A DNA stretch of 35,695 nucleotides from Patescibacteria group bacterium. Its GTDB lineage: Bacteria; Patescibacteriota; Patescibacteriia; UBA9570. Positions 7,783-15,771 of the stretch are shown here, piece after piece. A program made the translations under genes and the position numbers. The stretch spans positions 1-35,695 of the forward strand of contig JAJRVJ010000013.1 of the NCBI GenBank assembly GCA_024277435.1, given 5' to 3'. Numbering within the stretch: position 1 is the first letter of the stretch; the number at the start of each line of letters is the position of its first letter. The notes beneath the pieces are model-generated. The model ran no database searches, had not been told where the DNA came from, and worked only from the letters and a program-made list of their open reading frames with translations.

Positions 7783-7788
7783 GAAATT
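7742..7788. other. Long hairpin, 21-bp arms with 3 mismatches
   Basis: Arm 7742-7762 pairs with 7768-7788 across a 5-nt loop; 18 of 21 positions match. A second small inverted repeat, AAATTGCT/AGCAATTT, overlaps its left edge. It marks the downstream boundary of the GC-rich insert. There is no T run after it, so a simple terminator is doubtful. Confidence 0.7.
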
Positions 7789-8160
7789 ATACGAAGCCTC
7801 TCAAAATTTAATAACCAACTTCACATAGGGGTCGAATACCCAACAAAGGTAATAAGTGTTGATTGTTTTCTTTGCGGGTATAAAAGAATCCGGCTCCAGA
7901 ATTATTCTAGCGGCGGTTTTTGTATTAAAAGCATTATAATAAGTATAGCGGTTGGAACAGATGTAAGTATCAATCTTCAACTTAGGAGGATCGAGTACTG
8001 TTCCACTCGATTACTGTGGCTATATCAATTTGATGTAGGTAGAGTAATCGTAACATTGAGATCTCCGGATTGTGAGATGAGAACACCTTGCAACTATACC
8101 TGGAATAAATCAATTGTATTTATAGTATACAATAAACAGCGACTCACTACTTCAAAGCAT
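7789..8160. repeat. Gene-free stretch holding a decayed copy of the tRNA-Thr downstream region
   Basis: The order of landmarks parallels 6345-6564: TATAAAA, TCTAGCGGCGGTTT, then the 65-nt block at 8065-8129 that aligns gap-free with 6500-6564 (about 72 percent identity). A GGGTCGAATACCC segment near 7829 resembles a tRNA T arm, but no tRNA can be folded around it. This suggests a duplication, or the two junctions of an integration next to the tRNA. No intact gene is seen. Confidence 0.45.
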
Positions 8161-8168
8161 GCTCGAAA

Positions 8169-8217
8169 TTGACACTACTACCATACATGCTATTCTATAT
8201 ATGAATAATATTACATA
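8169..8217 (+). promoter_or_regulatory. Promoter and possible operator of the arsR-merA operon
   Basis: TTGACA (8169-8174), 16-bp spacer, TATTCT (8191-8196). An imperfect palindrome with ends ATATG...CATAT spans about 8198-8217, and TATTC-7-GAATA overlaps the -10. ArsR/SmtB repressors bind such AT-rich dyads over the start site. An eight-codon frame (8201-8224, MNNITYE-stop) overlaps the arsR start and might be a leader peptide. Confidence 0.5.
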
Positions 8218-8513
8218 TGAATAAATCACAATATAAAACATTCTTTAATACACTTGGTAATGTCACTCGCCTTGAGATTATCAATGCGCTACGTCATAAA
8301 CCGCTTAATGTTACCCAGCTCGTAAAAGAAACGGGCCATCAACAAAGTACTATTTCTCATAGTGTAAAAAAACTAGAAAGCTGTCATTTTGTTACCGTAG
8401 AGCAACGCGGGCAAGAGCGATTTTATGCTCTAAATGAAGATACAATTCTCCCCCTTCTTAACATCATTGATACTCATGTTAAAAAATATTGCGATAAAAA
8501 TTGTACTATATGA
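8217..8513 (+). CDS. ArsR/SmtB-family metalloregulator (98 aa)
   Basis: A winged-helix repressor that leaves DNA when it binds a metal. Typical segments are FFNTLGNVTRLEIINAL (helices 1-2), QQSTISHSVKKLE (recognition helix) and GQERFYALN (wing). There is no CxC in the helix where ArsR binds arsenic; the only paired cysteines are at the C-terminus (CDKNC), which may form the sensory site together with Cys in the KKLESCHF segment. It is the first gene of the operon, and its TGA overlaps the merA ATG in ATGA, implying translational coupling. The metal sensed is unknown; the merA neighbour suggests mercury or another thiophilic ion. Confidence 0.88.
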   Translation: MNKSQYKTFFNTLGNVTRLEIINALRHKPLNVTQLVKETGHQQSTISHSVKKLESCHFVTVEQRGQERFYALNEDTILPLLNIIDTHVKKYCDKNCTI

Positions 8514-9943
8514 AGAATATATACGACTACCCATTTATTATCATCGGCGCAGGAGCTAGTGGATTTGCCGCTGCCATCAAAGCCGAACAACTTGGAATTA
8601 ACACTCTTATGGTATCTGGAGGAAAGGTGCCCATTGGAGGAACGTGTATTAATGTAGGCTGTATCCCCTCAAAACGATTACTAGAAACGGCCAACTGGTA
8701 CTGGGAAGCAAAGCAAGGACGCTATGAAAGCGTTACTACTTCTTCAGAATCTGATTTTATCACTGCGGTACATGCAAAAGACACGCTCGTTTCTGGTCTT
8801 CACCAAAAGGGGTATTTAGACGTGATTAAACAACTTGAACACGTAACTGTACTCTATGAAGATGCGCAATTTATTGATGCACATACCATTCAAGTTGGTG
8901 ATAAAAAAATTACTGGTGAGAAGTTTGTTATTTCAACAGGTTCTTCAACATATATCCCAGCTATTGAGGGCATTAAAAATATTGACTATTGGACAAATAT
9001 AGAAGCGCTTAGTCCAAAAACGCAGCCAAAGTCAATGATTATTATTGGCGGTGGTCCACTTGGTTTAGAATTTGCCCAAATGTATCATCGATTTGGTACT
9101 ACAGTAACAGTTATTCAGAAGGCAAAGCGAGTAGCAGATAAAGAGGAGCCAGAATTAGCTGAATTATTACAACAATCTCTTGAAGATGAGGGAATTTCTA
9201 TACATACAAGCGCTATATCTAAGTCCATTAAAAAAACTCAATCAGGAATAGAACTTACAGTTGAAGTACATGGAAAGGAAGAGAAATTTTTGGCAGAACG
9301 TTTACTTATTGCAACAGGGGTACAAGCTAATACAGATGCCTTACAACTGGATACAGCTGGAGTAACTCTAACAAAGCATGGCGGCATCGCGACAAATATA
9401 CATCTACAAACTTCAGTAGAACACATATATGCTGCTGGCGACGTAGTGGATACTATCGATGGAAAACCTAATGTAAAACTTGAAACAACCGCTGGCAAAG
9501 AAGGATTCATCGCGGGTTCTAATGCCCTTGAGAAGGCAGGTAAGGAGCTGGATTTATCAGCTATTCCACATGCTATTTTTACTTCCCCAACATTAGCAAG
9601 TGTTGGCATGACGGATGCTGAACTGCAGGGCGTAAAGGGGTTACAGTGTAGTTGCCGCACTGTGAGCCTGGACGTTGTACCAAAAGCACATGTGATAGAA
9701 AAAACTAATGGACTCATTAAACTCGTTATTAATACTAATACAGAACAGGTACTTGGAATTCATATGGTAGGGATATATGCTGCGGAGATTATTTCCGTGG
9801 CACAATTAATTGTAAAACAGAAGATGACGCTTACGGATATTATTGAATCTACATTCATCTTCCCTACTGTTGCCGAGGGGCTAAAATGGGCGGCCCAATC
9901 ATTTAAAAAAGATATTAGCAAGATGTCTTGCTGCACAGAATAA
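8510..9943 (+). CDS. merA: Mercuric reductase-like flavoprotein (477 aa)
   Basis: A pyridine nucleotide-disulfide oxidoreductase. MerA uses NADPH and FAD to reduce Hg(II) to Hg(0) in the cytoplasm. Visible motifs are the FAD site IIGAGASGFAAAIKAEQLG, the redox pair GGTCINVGCIPSK, the NADPH site IIIGGGPLGLEFAQMYHRFG, the second FAD motif IYAAGDV, and the C-terminal KMSCCTE vicinal cysteine pair, which is diagnostic for MerA over lipoamide dehydrogenase. The N-terminal heavy-metal-associated domain of many MerA proteins is absent. The start at 8510 overlaps the arsR stop (ATGA); a TTG 9 nt earlier is in frame but less likely. Confident for family, fairly confident for mercury. Confidence 0.85.
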   Translation: MKNIYDYPFIIIGAGASGFAAAIKAEQLGINTLMVSGGKVPIGGTCINVGCIPSKRLLETANWYWEAKQGRYESVTTSSESDFITAVHAKDTLVSGLHQKGYLDVIKQLEHVTVLYEDAQFIDAHTIQVGDKKITGEKFVISTGSSTYIPAIEGIKNIDYWTNIEALSPKTQPKSMIIIGGGPLGLEFAQMYHRFGTTVTVIQKAKRVADKEEPELAELLQQSLEDEGISIHTSAISKSIKKTQSGIELTVEVHGKEEKFLAERLLIATGVQANTDALQLDTAGVTLTKHGGIATNIHLQTSVEHIYAAGDVVDTIDGKPNVKLETTAGKEGFIAGSNALEKAGKELDLSAIPHAIFTSPTLASVGMTDAELQGVKGLQCSCRTVSLDVVPKAHVIEKTNGLIKLVINTNTEQVLGIHMVGIYAAEIISVAQLIVKQKMTLTDIIESTFIFPTVAEGLKWAAQSFKKDISKMSCCTE

Positions 9944-9950
9944 TACCACT

Positions 9951-10481
9951 ATGAAACATATTTGGAATGCAAGTAAAATTATTTCCACCCATCGCAGATA
10001 TTTTTACCTCCTATTACTAATAGGTATAAGTTTTTTCTTTGTATTAATAATGGTGCCTGTATTCTCTGTGCCAGGTAATACGCTAGGATTTCAGCTATCA
10101 ATTTTTCGTTTTAGAGATTTACTCATTATGTTCGTACTTTCCACTCTCAGTGCACTCGTGATTACCATGCAAATCTATATCTTGTGGACAAATCGCAAGA
10201 TGAAAGCCAAGCAGAATGCTGGTGTAGCAATGGCTAAAACAGGAGGAACTGGACTAATTGCGCTATTTGCAGCTATTTCAAGTACGGCTGCATGCTCATC
10301 CTGTTTAGTGTTTGTATTAAGCATAGTTGGGCTAGGCTTTGGAACATCTTTGTTTATTTTGCAATACCAGATTTACTTTTTGATTGGCGCATTACTTCTA
10401 ATACTCATCTCGCTACACTATACTTCAAAACGAATGATGGGAATATGCGAGACATGTAATTTACATAATAATACTACATAG
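9951..10481 (+). CDS. Membrane protein with an intramembrane CSSC pair, possible metal-ion importer (176 aa)
   Basis: About four membrane segments are visible (LLLLIGISFFFVLIMVPVF; DLLIMFVLSTLSALVITM; LIALFAAISSTAACSSCLVF; IYFLIGALLLILISL). The third carries a CSSC motif within the membrane and the C-terminus has CETC. MerT and MerF mercuric importers also use a cysteine pair in a membrane helix plus a second cytoplasmic pair, so a MerT-like role is plausible, but the sequence is not a clear MerT. It starts 5 nt after the merA stop and ends 1 nt before the redoxin gene, inside the same operon. Confidence 0.6.
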   Translation: MKHIWNASKIISTHRRYFYLLLLIGISFFFVLIMVPVFSVPGNTLGFQLSIFRFRDLLIMFVLSTLSALVITMQIYILWTNRKMKAKQNAGVAMAKTGGTGLIALFAAISSTAACSSCLVFVLSIVGLGFGTSLFILQYQIYFLIGALLLILISLHYTSKRMMGICETCNLHNNTT

Positions 10482-10482
10482 T

Positions 10483-11034
10483 ATGAAGAACAAAAAAATA
10501 TACATTATCATTGGCATAGTAGCAGTAGTTATTATAGGATATATGCTGTTGCGCTCGAATTCTAGTACCGCACAACAAACACCCGTAGAAAACTCAGGTG
10601 TTGTTGGTACAAAGGTTGGTGATACTGCGCCAGAATTCTCAACAGTAACAAGTACTGGACAAGAAATTCAATTGTCAGATTTTGCAGGAAAAATTCTTGT
10701 TATTACTTCTACGGCAACATGGTGCTCAACCTGTATAGTTGAGGCTAAGAACTTTGTTCCAGTGTATACCACAATTGATAGTGATGAAGTAGAATTTCTA
10801 ACCGTGAGCATTGATCCATCAGAAGGTGATGCATAACTTGAAACATTTAAAAAAGAGTACGCTACCCCTTGGCACTATGCCTCCGCTACTCAGTCAAAGA
10901 ACCTCATCATTGATTATAAACTCACTCGTTTTGAAATTACCTACATTATTGATCAATCAGGTGTAATTCGCTATAAGGATTTAGGAATTACCGATACCAA
11001 CACCTTGCAACAAGAACTAGATAAGCTACTATGA
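10483..11034 (+). pseudogene. Membrane-anchored TlpA/ResA-like thioredoxin-fold protein, split by one in-frame TAA
   Basis: The N-terminal anchor is KIYIIIGIVAVVIIGYMLL. The redoxin domain follows: VGDTAPEFS, LSDFAGKILVITSTATWC and the active-site WCSTC. TAA at 10834-10836 cuts after DPSEGDA. Beyond it the frame continues LETFKKEYATPWHYA ... TYIIDQSGVIRYKDLG, the normal second half of the fold, and ends with TGA overlapping the ccdA ATG in ATGA. The preserved overlap shows that the frame was under selection until recently or is still read through. Extracytoplasmic disulfide reduction, fed by CcdA, is the expected role. Confidence 0.82.
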
Positions 11035-11708
11035 ACTACGCCCTATTATCATTAGCGTTTTTCGCAGGCGTGGCTGTATTTTTTACACCCTGCGGCATTG
11101 CATTACTACCAAGTTATATTGGTGTACTGGTCGGCGAGAAGCAACATACCGCACTATCATTTAGCAAGCAAATCAAGCAGGGAGTTACCATTGGAATACT
11201 TGCAGGACTTGGTATGGTAACAGTATTTCTTTCATTTGGAATTATTATCAGCATCTTTGGCAACATATTCGCACAATATGCATTTTGGTTTGGTACCATA
11301 ACTGGATTTGCACTAATTATATTAGGAGTGATGATGTTGGCAGGCAAAAGAACGACAATCCAAATTCCACATTCATTTGCAAATCACAATGGGTTATTTG
11401 GGATGTATATATTTGGATTAGGATATGCATTAGGTGGAATTGGCTGTACACTCCCCGCCTTTCTGTTTGTTGTAGCCACCGCCTTTTCAGGAGAATCTAC
11501 ATTAAGTGGTATTGCAAATTTTGTAGCATTTAGCGTAGGAGCAATGCTAATGATGTTAACTATTTCTGTAGCAGCTGTACTATCACGCGGCGCCGTAAAA
11601 AAATTCCTTGGAAAGCATATGGGTACCATTCAAAAACTCACAAGCGTAATCGTGATTCTTGGCGGTATCTATTTAATCTACTTTCAAATAAAAGCATTCT
11701 ATCTATAA
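11031..11708 (+). CDS. ccdA: CcdA/DsbD-type thiol-disulfide transporter (225 aa)
   Basis: CcdA passes electrons from cytoplasmic thioredoxin across the membrane to extracytoplasmic thioredoxin-like proteins. Six membrane segments can be counted. The two half-site cysteines are in FFTPCGIALLPSY (first segment) and GGIGCTLPAF (fourth segment), both in the expected proline-flanked context. Length fits the CcdA family (about 220-240). Coupled by ATGA overlap to the redoxin gene, its probable electron acceptor. In this operon it would keep extracytoplasmic thiols reduced beside a thiophilic-metal detoxification system; that link is inference. Confidence 0.92.
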   Translation: MNYALLSLAFFAGVAVFFTPCGIALLPSYIGVLVGEKQHTALSFSKQIKQGVTIGILAGLGMVTVFLSFGIIISIFGNIFAQYAFWFGTITGFALIILGVMMLAGKRTTIQIPHSFANHNGLFGMYIFGLGYALGGIGCTLPAFLFVVATAFSGESTLSGIANFVAFSVGAMLMMLTISVAAVLSRGAVKKFLGKHMGTIQKLTSVIVILGGIYLIYFQIKAFYL

Positions 11709-11743
11709 ATCTGCAACAATGCCTAATGCATTGACCGGATCCT

Positions 11744-11774
11744 TATTACCTACTATACTCTGTAGTAGGTAATA
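11744..11774. terminator. Perfect hairpin between ccdA and the cupredoxin gene
   Basis: TATTACCTACTA pairs with TAGTAGGTAATA (12 bp) around a 7-nt loop, followed by an A/T-rich rather than pure T stretch. A smaller hairpin CAATGC/GCATTG (11717-11733) precedes it. It could be a weak operon terminator or an operator for the cupredoxin gene that starts 24 nt later. Confidence 0.6.
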
Positions 11775-11797
11775 TAAATAGACTAAAATATATATTC

Positions 11798-12274
11798 ATG
11801 AATAAAAAAATTCCTATCCTTATTGCTATTGTATTAATTGGCATTGCAATACTCTATGTTGTTTTTTCAGGAAAAGACACTACTTCAAGCACTACTGCAA
11901 ACACCAGCTCGGATACAGTAAGTGTAAGTAAAACACCAAAAACGGTTACTATTAAAGGACATAAAATTCCAAGCGGAGACATTATTATCAATCAAGGTGA
12001 TACCGTGGAATGGACAAATCTTGATAGCTTTGCAGGCCAAACATATGATGCCCATACTGTTACCAGTGGTATTATAGATACAACTGGCGCACAAGGTACG
12101 GCCGGAGTAGTTCCTAGATCAGGAAGCGGTGTAGCTGATGGTTTATATACAGAGTCGTTAGCACTCAATGATTCATTTTCATATACATTTACTGAAGCTG
12201 GTGAGTATCCGTTTTATATCACAGAGCATCCAACTATTAGTGGACAGGGTACAATTGTGGTGATTGCGCAATAA
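11798..12274 (+). CDS. Membrane-anchored cupredoxin-fold protein lacking type-1 copper ligands (158 aa)
   Basis: An N-terminal helix (IPILIAIVLIGIAILYVVF) anchors it. The rest is a plastocyanin/azurin-like beta sandwich: TVTIKGHKIPSGDIIINQGD, VEWTN, a histidine in YDAHTVTSG and the final FTEAGEYPFYITEHP. In a blue copper protein the last loop has Cys, His and Met. Here the Cys position is Ile (FYITEHP) and the Met position is Ile (PTISGQG), leaving two histidines. A classic type-1 site is therefore absent; another copper site or a structural role is possible. It lies just downstream of the metal operon behind its own hairpin. Confidence 0.75.
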   Translation: MNKKIPILIAIVLIGIAILYVVFSGKDTTSSTTANTSSDTVSVSKTPKTVTIKGHKIPSGDIIINQGDTVEWTNLDSFAGQTYDAHTVTSGIIDTTGAQGTAGVVPRSGSGVADGLYTESLALNDSFSYTFTEAGEYPFYITEHPTISGQGTIVVIAQ

Positions 12275-12303
12275 TATAGGTAGCCACGAGGTTAGCGGAT
12301 TAC

Positions 12304-13021
12304 TTAGTTCATAGCTTTACACTCGATTCCAGAGCAAAATTTCTCACTTTCTAGCTCAATGGTTGAATGCTCGATATGATGATCGGTGAGAATGTTTTTT
12401 ATTCTCTTCTTTATTTCATCCGGTTGTTGCAAAACAGCATCGGTAACAACAATGTGACCACTAAAAATATCGGTCTCCCCTTCAAGTGACCAAATATGTA
12501 TATCGTGCACACGAAGTATTTCGGGAACTTCCAATAACGATTGCTTCATCTTGTCACTATCAATGTGATCTGGCACCCCTTGCATTAAAATATTTAGAGT
12601 ACTTTTTAGATTTCGAACTACTCCCCACAATATAAATAGGGTAAATCCAATTGTTACGATAGGATCAAGAATATGTACATCCCAGAAATAGATAATAATT
12701 CCACTAATCAAAATAACCCCCCACCCCAGAACATCTTCTAATAAATGCCAGGTGAGCACCTTCTCATTTTGGCTTTTACCCTGCTTGAGTCGCAGTGCGC
12801 CTAATCCATTGATAATAATTCCTACAATCGCAATTCCCATCATTCCAGCTGCGTTGGTATATAAGTGCGATGCTATCTCCAAAATCGTGCAGTGCATCAG
12901 AAAGGATGGCTAAGCTATTTGTCCATAATCCACCAATAACCTCAACGATCGTAAATGTAATATTTAAGATGATTGCTATTTTAATATTTTGTTCACGATT
13001 ATTATGATGATGTGAGCTCAT
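12304..13021 (-). pseudogene. Cation diffusion facilitator (CDF/CzcD-like), broken by internal deletion and frameshift
   Basis: CDF proteins export Zn, Cd, Co or similar ions by proton antiport. The N-terminal part (MSSHHHNNREQNIKIAIIL ... LSDALHDFGDSIAL) carries the first helix pair and the metal-site motif SDALHDFGD. The C-terminal part resumes in another frame at NAAGMMGIAIVGIIINGLG, continues with HLLEDVLGWGV (second metal motif) and the cytoplasmic domain (VHDIHIWSLEGE, HIVV). About 60 residues normally between these points are missing, so a deletion of roughly 180 bp removed two helices and shifted the frame near 12860-12880. Function is lost unless this is an assembly fault. Confidence 0.8.
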
Positions 13022-13028
13022 GATAATT

Positions 13029-13037
13029 AGTATACCA
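13029..13037 (-). promoter_or_regulatory. Extended -10 element of the cation-efflux gene
   Basis: TAGTGGTATACT on the minus strand, 7 nt before ATG (13021), identical to the element at 6171. This suggests a leaderless transcript. Confidence 0.6.
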
Positions 13038-13185
13038 CTAAACCAGTGCCTAGTAATTAAAAGCTATTAGGCAGAAATCTAAAAGTGCAGACGAAGTGTT
13101 TTGCATAGCATTCACTTTAACTGATAGGTATTTACAAATTCCCAAAATTCAGTACAATCGTTACGACTCTAACCGTGAGGCCTTC
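13035..13185. other. Gene-free AT-rich spacer ending at a GC-rich insert
   Basis: No promoter or RNA could be assigned between the efflux gene and about 13150. Composition then changes abruptly to GC-rich codon-like sequence until about 13260, next to the TPR gene stop. Confidence 0.4.
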
Positions 13186-13278
13186 ATGACTTTCGACCCG
13201 CACCCCATCGTGATGGTCGTCATCTTCAAGTACTCCCGCACAGAAGTGGCTGAAGAGGTTTTGTTTACAACCCGTTGA
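13186..13278 (+). CDS. GC-rich 30-codon ORF, possibly a foreign fragment
   Basis: GTGAGG stands 5 nt before ATG. The frame reads MTFDPHPIVMVVIFKYSRTE and stops at TGA 13276. Third positions are mostly C or G up to about 13255, unlike both neighbours. Its last codons overlap the 3' end of the convergent TPR gene by 14 nt, which supply the stop. It is too short to assign; it may be the 5' piece of a longer foreign gene, like the leuA fragment at the left end. Confidence 0.3.
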   Translation: MTFDPHPIVMVVIFKYSRTEVAEEVLFTTR

Positions 13279-14059
13279 TTTGCTGCTGATACTCTACTAG
13301 TTTTGAATTCTCTGGATTCTTTTCCTTCAATGTATCAAGTGCTCCTTGCGCTTTATACTTTAACTGGTTGGCAATTGCTAATTCAATATACACATCAAGA
13401 TTTTTAGGATTATTCGGAGCTAATTCTAACACACGGTCGTACGCATCTAATGCTTCAACCAACTTATCTTGATCCTTATAAATTCCACCAATCGTTCGCC
13501 ATACTGCCTCATCCTTAGGATTCAACTGCTGTAAGAACTGTAATGTTTCTAGAGCATGTTTAAAATCCTTCCGGGCCACATATACTTGCGCCAAGCCTTG
13601 ATACGCCGTTACCGAATTATTATCAATGGCAATTACTTCAATATATTTCTTTTCAGCCTCAGCATAATTTTCTTCCTTATGCAGCGCTTGAGCTTTTTCT
13701 AGCAATACACCAGCCGATTGCACTGTACCTACAGAAGCTTTTTCCGTTCCAGCACTTTCTTTCCTATAGCGTTCTTCCTTGGCTCGTAACTTATGATAGA
13801 TACCACCAATAACAGCCATCACGCCACGACCAATTGGTTTAAGAATTGCTGCAACGCGAGCTTTGATACTTCTCCATTGCCGATAAAACCGTTCTTCCAC
13901 CAACGAGGTCTTACGTAGATGCTGACGATGTACTGGCATAGCATCTAAATCTAAGGCTGATAATTTTTGTAATTTACGTACATAAATCATCACGATAACA
14001 ACCACACTAGCTACCGCCAAGATCGCTGGAATGATATAGAAGAGCAATGCCCAATTCAT
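13265..14059 (-). CDS. Membrane-anchored TPR protein (264 aa)
   Basis: One N-terminal membrane helix (LLFYIIPAILAVASVVVIVMIYV) is followed by a basic cytoplasmic linker and three to four tetratricopeptide repeats from about residue 120: AQALHKEENYAEAEKKYIEV, AYQGLAQVYVARKDFKHALE, AVWRTIGGIYKDQDKLVEAL, then a final partial repeat. TPRs form a protein-binding solenoid. It is placed 36 nt downstream of tsf on the same strand, so it could be the last gene of the rpsB-tsf unit. The partner is unknown. Confidence 0.85.
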   Translation of the reverse strand: MNWALLFYIIPAILAVASVVVIVMIYVRKLQKLSALDLDAMPVHRQHLRKTSLVEERFYRQWRSIKARVAAILKPIGRGVMAVIGGIYHKLRAKEERYRKESAGTEKASVGTVQSAGVLLEKAQALHKEENYAEAEKKYIEVIAIDNNSVTAYQGLAQVYVARKDFKHALETLQFLQQLNPKDEAVWRTIGGIYKDQDKLVEALDAYDRVLELAPNNPKNLDVYIELAIANQLKYKAQGALDTLKEKNPENSKLVEYQQQINGL

Positions 14060-14095
14060 ATTCGTAATAAGTTAAGCTTAATGTATAGGCCCTAT

Positions 14096-14683
14096 TTATA
14101 AACTTAATCGCGCGTATTCAGCAATTTGAATATTTTCTCCAATTTTTCCAATAGTTTCAACTACGTATTCCTGTACAGACATCTTATCGTCCATGAGGAA
14201 TTCTTGATCAAGCAAGCATACCTCAGCATAAAACTTGTTCAACTTACCTTCAATAATTTTGTCCATCATATCTGCGGGCTTGCCTTCTTTTGCAAGCATT
14301 TCTTGGTGAACAGCTTTTTCACGCTCTACTACATCAGCCGGTACATCCTCGCGAGAAAGATAGGTTGGGTTGTATGCAGCAATATGCATAGCAACTTTAT
14401 GAGCGAGATCTTTAAATTGTTCATTACGAGCTACAAAATCGGTTTCGCAATTAATTTTTACTATTACTCCAACTCTACCTTCACCATGAATATAGGAATG
14501 TACTAATCCTTCAGAAGTTTGCCGATCGGATTTCTTAGCGGCTACCTTTTGTCCACGCTTACGTAATGCTTCAACTGCTTTATCGTAATCACCACCAGAT
14601 TCATCAAGTGCCTTTTTTGCATCTAAAATACCAGCACCAGTTTGTGCGCGTAGTTGTTGAATAAGTTCTGTGTTTACTGCCAT
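14096..14683 (-). CDS. tsf: Elongation factor Ts (195 aa)
   Basis: EF-Ts recycles EF-Tu from GDP to GTP. The UBA-like N-terminus (ELIQQLRAQTGAGILDAKKAL) is followed by the core motif NCETDFVARNEQF, whose Asp and Phe contact EF-Tu, and the C-terminal MSVQEYVVETIGKIGENI. It is shorter than the E. coli protein (about 283), consistent with single-subdomain forms. It starts 13 nt downstream of rpsB, the conserved rpsB-tsf order. Confidence 0.97.
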   Translation of the reverse strand: MAVNTELIQQLRAQTGAGILDAKKALDESGGDYDKAVEALRKRGQKVAAKKSDRQTSEGLVHSYIHGEGRVGVIVKINCETDFVARNEQFKDLAHKVAMHIAAYNPTYLSREDVPADVVEREKAVHQEMLAKEGKPADMMDKIIEGKLNKFYAEVCLLDQEFLMDDKMSVQEYVVETIGKIGENIQIAEYARLSL

Positions 14684-14696
14684 AGTCTATTTATAG

Positions 14697-15563
14697 TTAT
14701 GAATTTTTTTCTTCGGTTTTCTCTTCTACCTTAGGCTTTTCCTCAGCTGGTTTCTCCTCTTTCTTTACGGCAGCTTTTCCAGCTGCTCGTGCAGAAGTTG
14801 TACCAGTGGCTGTTTTAATATACTTTTCTTCTTCCTTCTTTTTTGGCTCCTCTACAACAATCACTGGCGCCTTAGCTTTTCCAGCTTGTACAGCTTTCTG
14901 TACCCTTGTAACAATATAATTGATAGATTTTACACCATCGTCATTTGCAGGAATTGGATACTGAATACGAATAGGATTTACATTTGTATCCACAATAGCA
15001 ATTACAGGAATGCCTAAGCGATTAGCTTCTACAACAGCGGTTTTTTCTTTCTGGCAATCTACAACAAACAAAGCGTCTGGTAGTTTTTCCATTTTTTCAA
15101 TTCCACCTACTAAACGTGTTAGTCGTTCAATTTCACGTTCAATTACTAATCGTTCTTTTTTTGTATAACGTTGTGCAAAGACATCAGACTCTCTATCACT
15201 CTTCAATTTAGTTAACTTACGCATTAGCTCACTTACGCTACCAAAGTTTGTAAGCAATCCACCAATCCATCGTACAATGATATATGGCATCTCAACAGAT
15301 TCTGCGGTTTCTTTCAATAATTTCGCAGCTTGGTGCTTTGTTCCAAGAAATAAAATCTTTTTGTTATTTTCTGCTAGTTCTTCAAGGGTTTTTAATGCAA
15401 TTTCCATTTTCTCGTATGTTTGTTCGAGATCAATAATAGAAATACCGTTGCGTGAACCAAACACGAACGGATCCATTTTAGGATGCTTCTTTGATGTTTT
15501 GTGACCGAAATGTACTCCGGCCTGCAGCATTTCAAGCAATGCTGTATCTTTTGCGTTACTCAT
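14697..15563 (-). CDS. rpsB: Ribosomal protein uS2 (288 aa)
   Basis: The 30S protein uS2. Conserved segments include LLEMLQAGVHFGHKTSKKHP, FVFGSRNGISIIDLEQT, ILFLGTKHQAAKLL, RWIGGLLTNF, PDALFVVDCQKEKTAV, EANRLGIPVIAIVDTN and the final NDDGVKSINYIV. The core ends near residue 225. About 60 residues follow that are almost entirely Lys, Glu, Pro, Ala and Thr, a disordered charged tail not found in E. coli S2. First gene of the rpsB-tsf unit. Confidence 0.97.
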   Translation of the reverse strand: MSNAKDTALLEMLQAGVHFGHKTSKKHPKMDPFVFGSRNGISIIDLEQTYEKMEIALKTLEELAENNKKILFLGTKHQAAKLLKETAESVEMPYIIVRWIGGLLTNFGSVSELMRKLTKLKSDRESDVFAQRYTKKERLVIEREIERLTRLVGGIEKMEKLPDALFVVDCQKEKTAVVEANRLGIPVIAIVDTNVNPIRIQYPIPANDDGVKSINYIVTRVQKAVQAGKAKAPVIVVEEPKKKEEEKYIKTATGTTSARAAGKAAVKKEEKPAEEKPKVEEKTEEKNS

Positions 15564-15771
15564 ATATTGTATATGTCTTAACTTCTATACTCACCGCTAT
15601 TGGAACCCGCCGAAGCAGATCAGACCCAAAAACGTTAAAAATGAGCATATGATTGATTAATTACCTATAATTACATAGTAGTTATAGGACTTGCGAATTC
15701 TACCATATTCTCTGAATTCCGCAAGGGTATGGCAATTATTCTTCATACACACCATAATCTAATAACCCTGT
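15564..15771. other. Divergent intergenic region between rpsB and the lipoprotein gene
   Basis: It contains the inverted repeat CCTATAA (15664-15670)/TTATAGG (15682-15688) and the rpsB upstream region, but no -35/-10 pair that I can call with confidence for rpsB. Confidence 0.4.

Noticed and set aside
7815-7870. A second tRNA gene near GGGTCGAATACCC
   Set aside because: Only a T-arm-like hairpin is present. No acceptor, D or anticodon arms can be paired around it.
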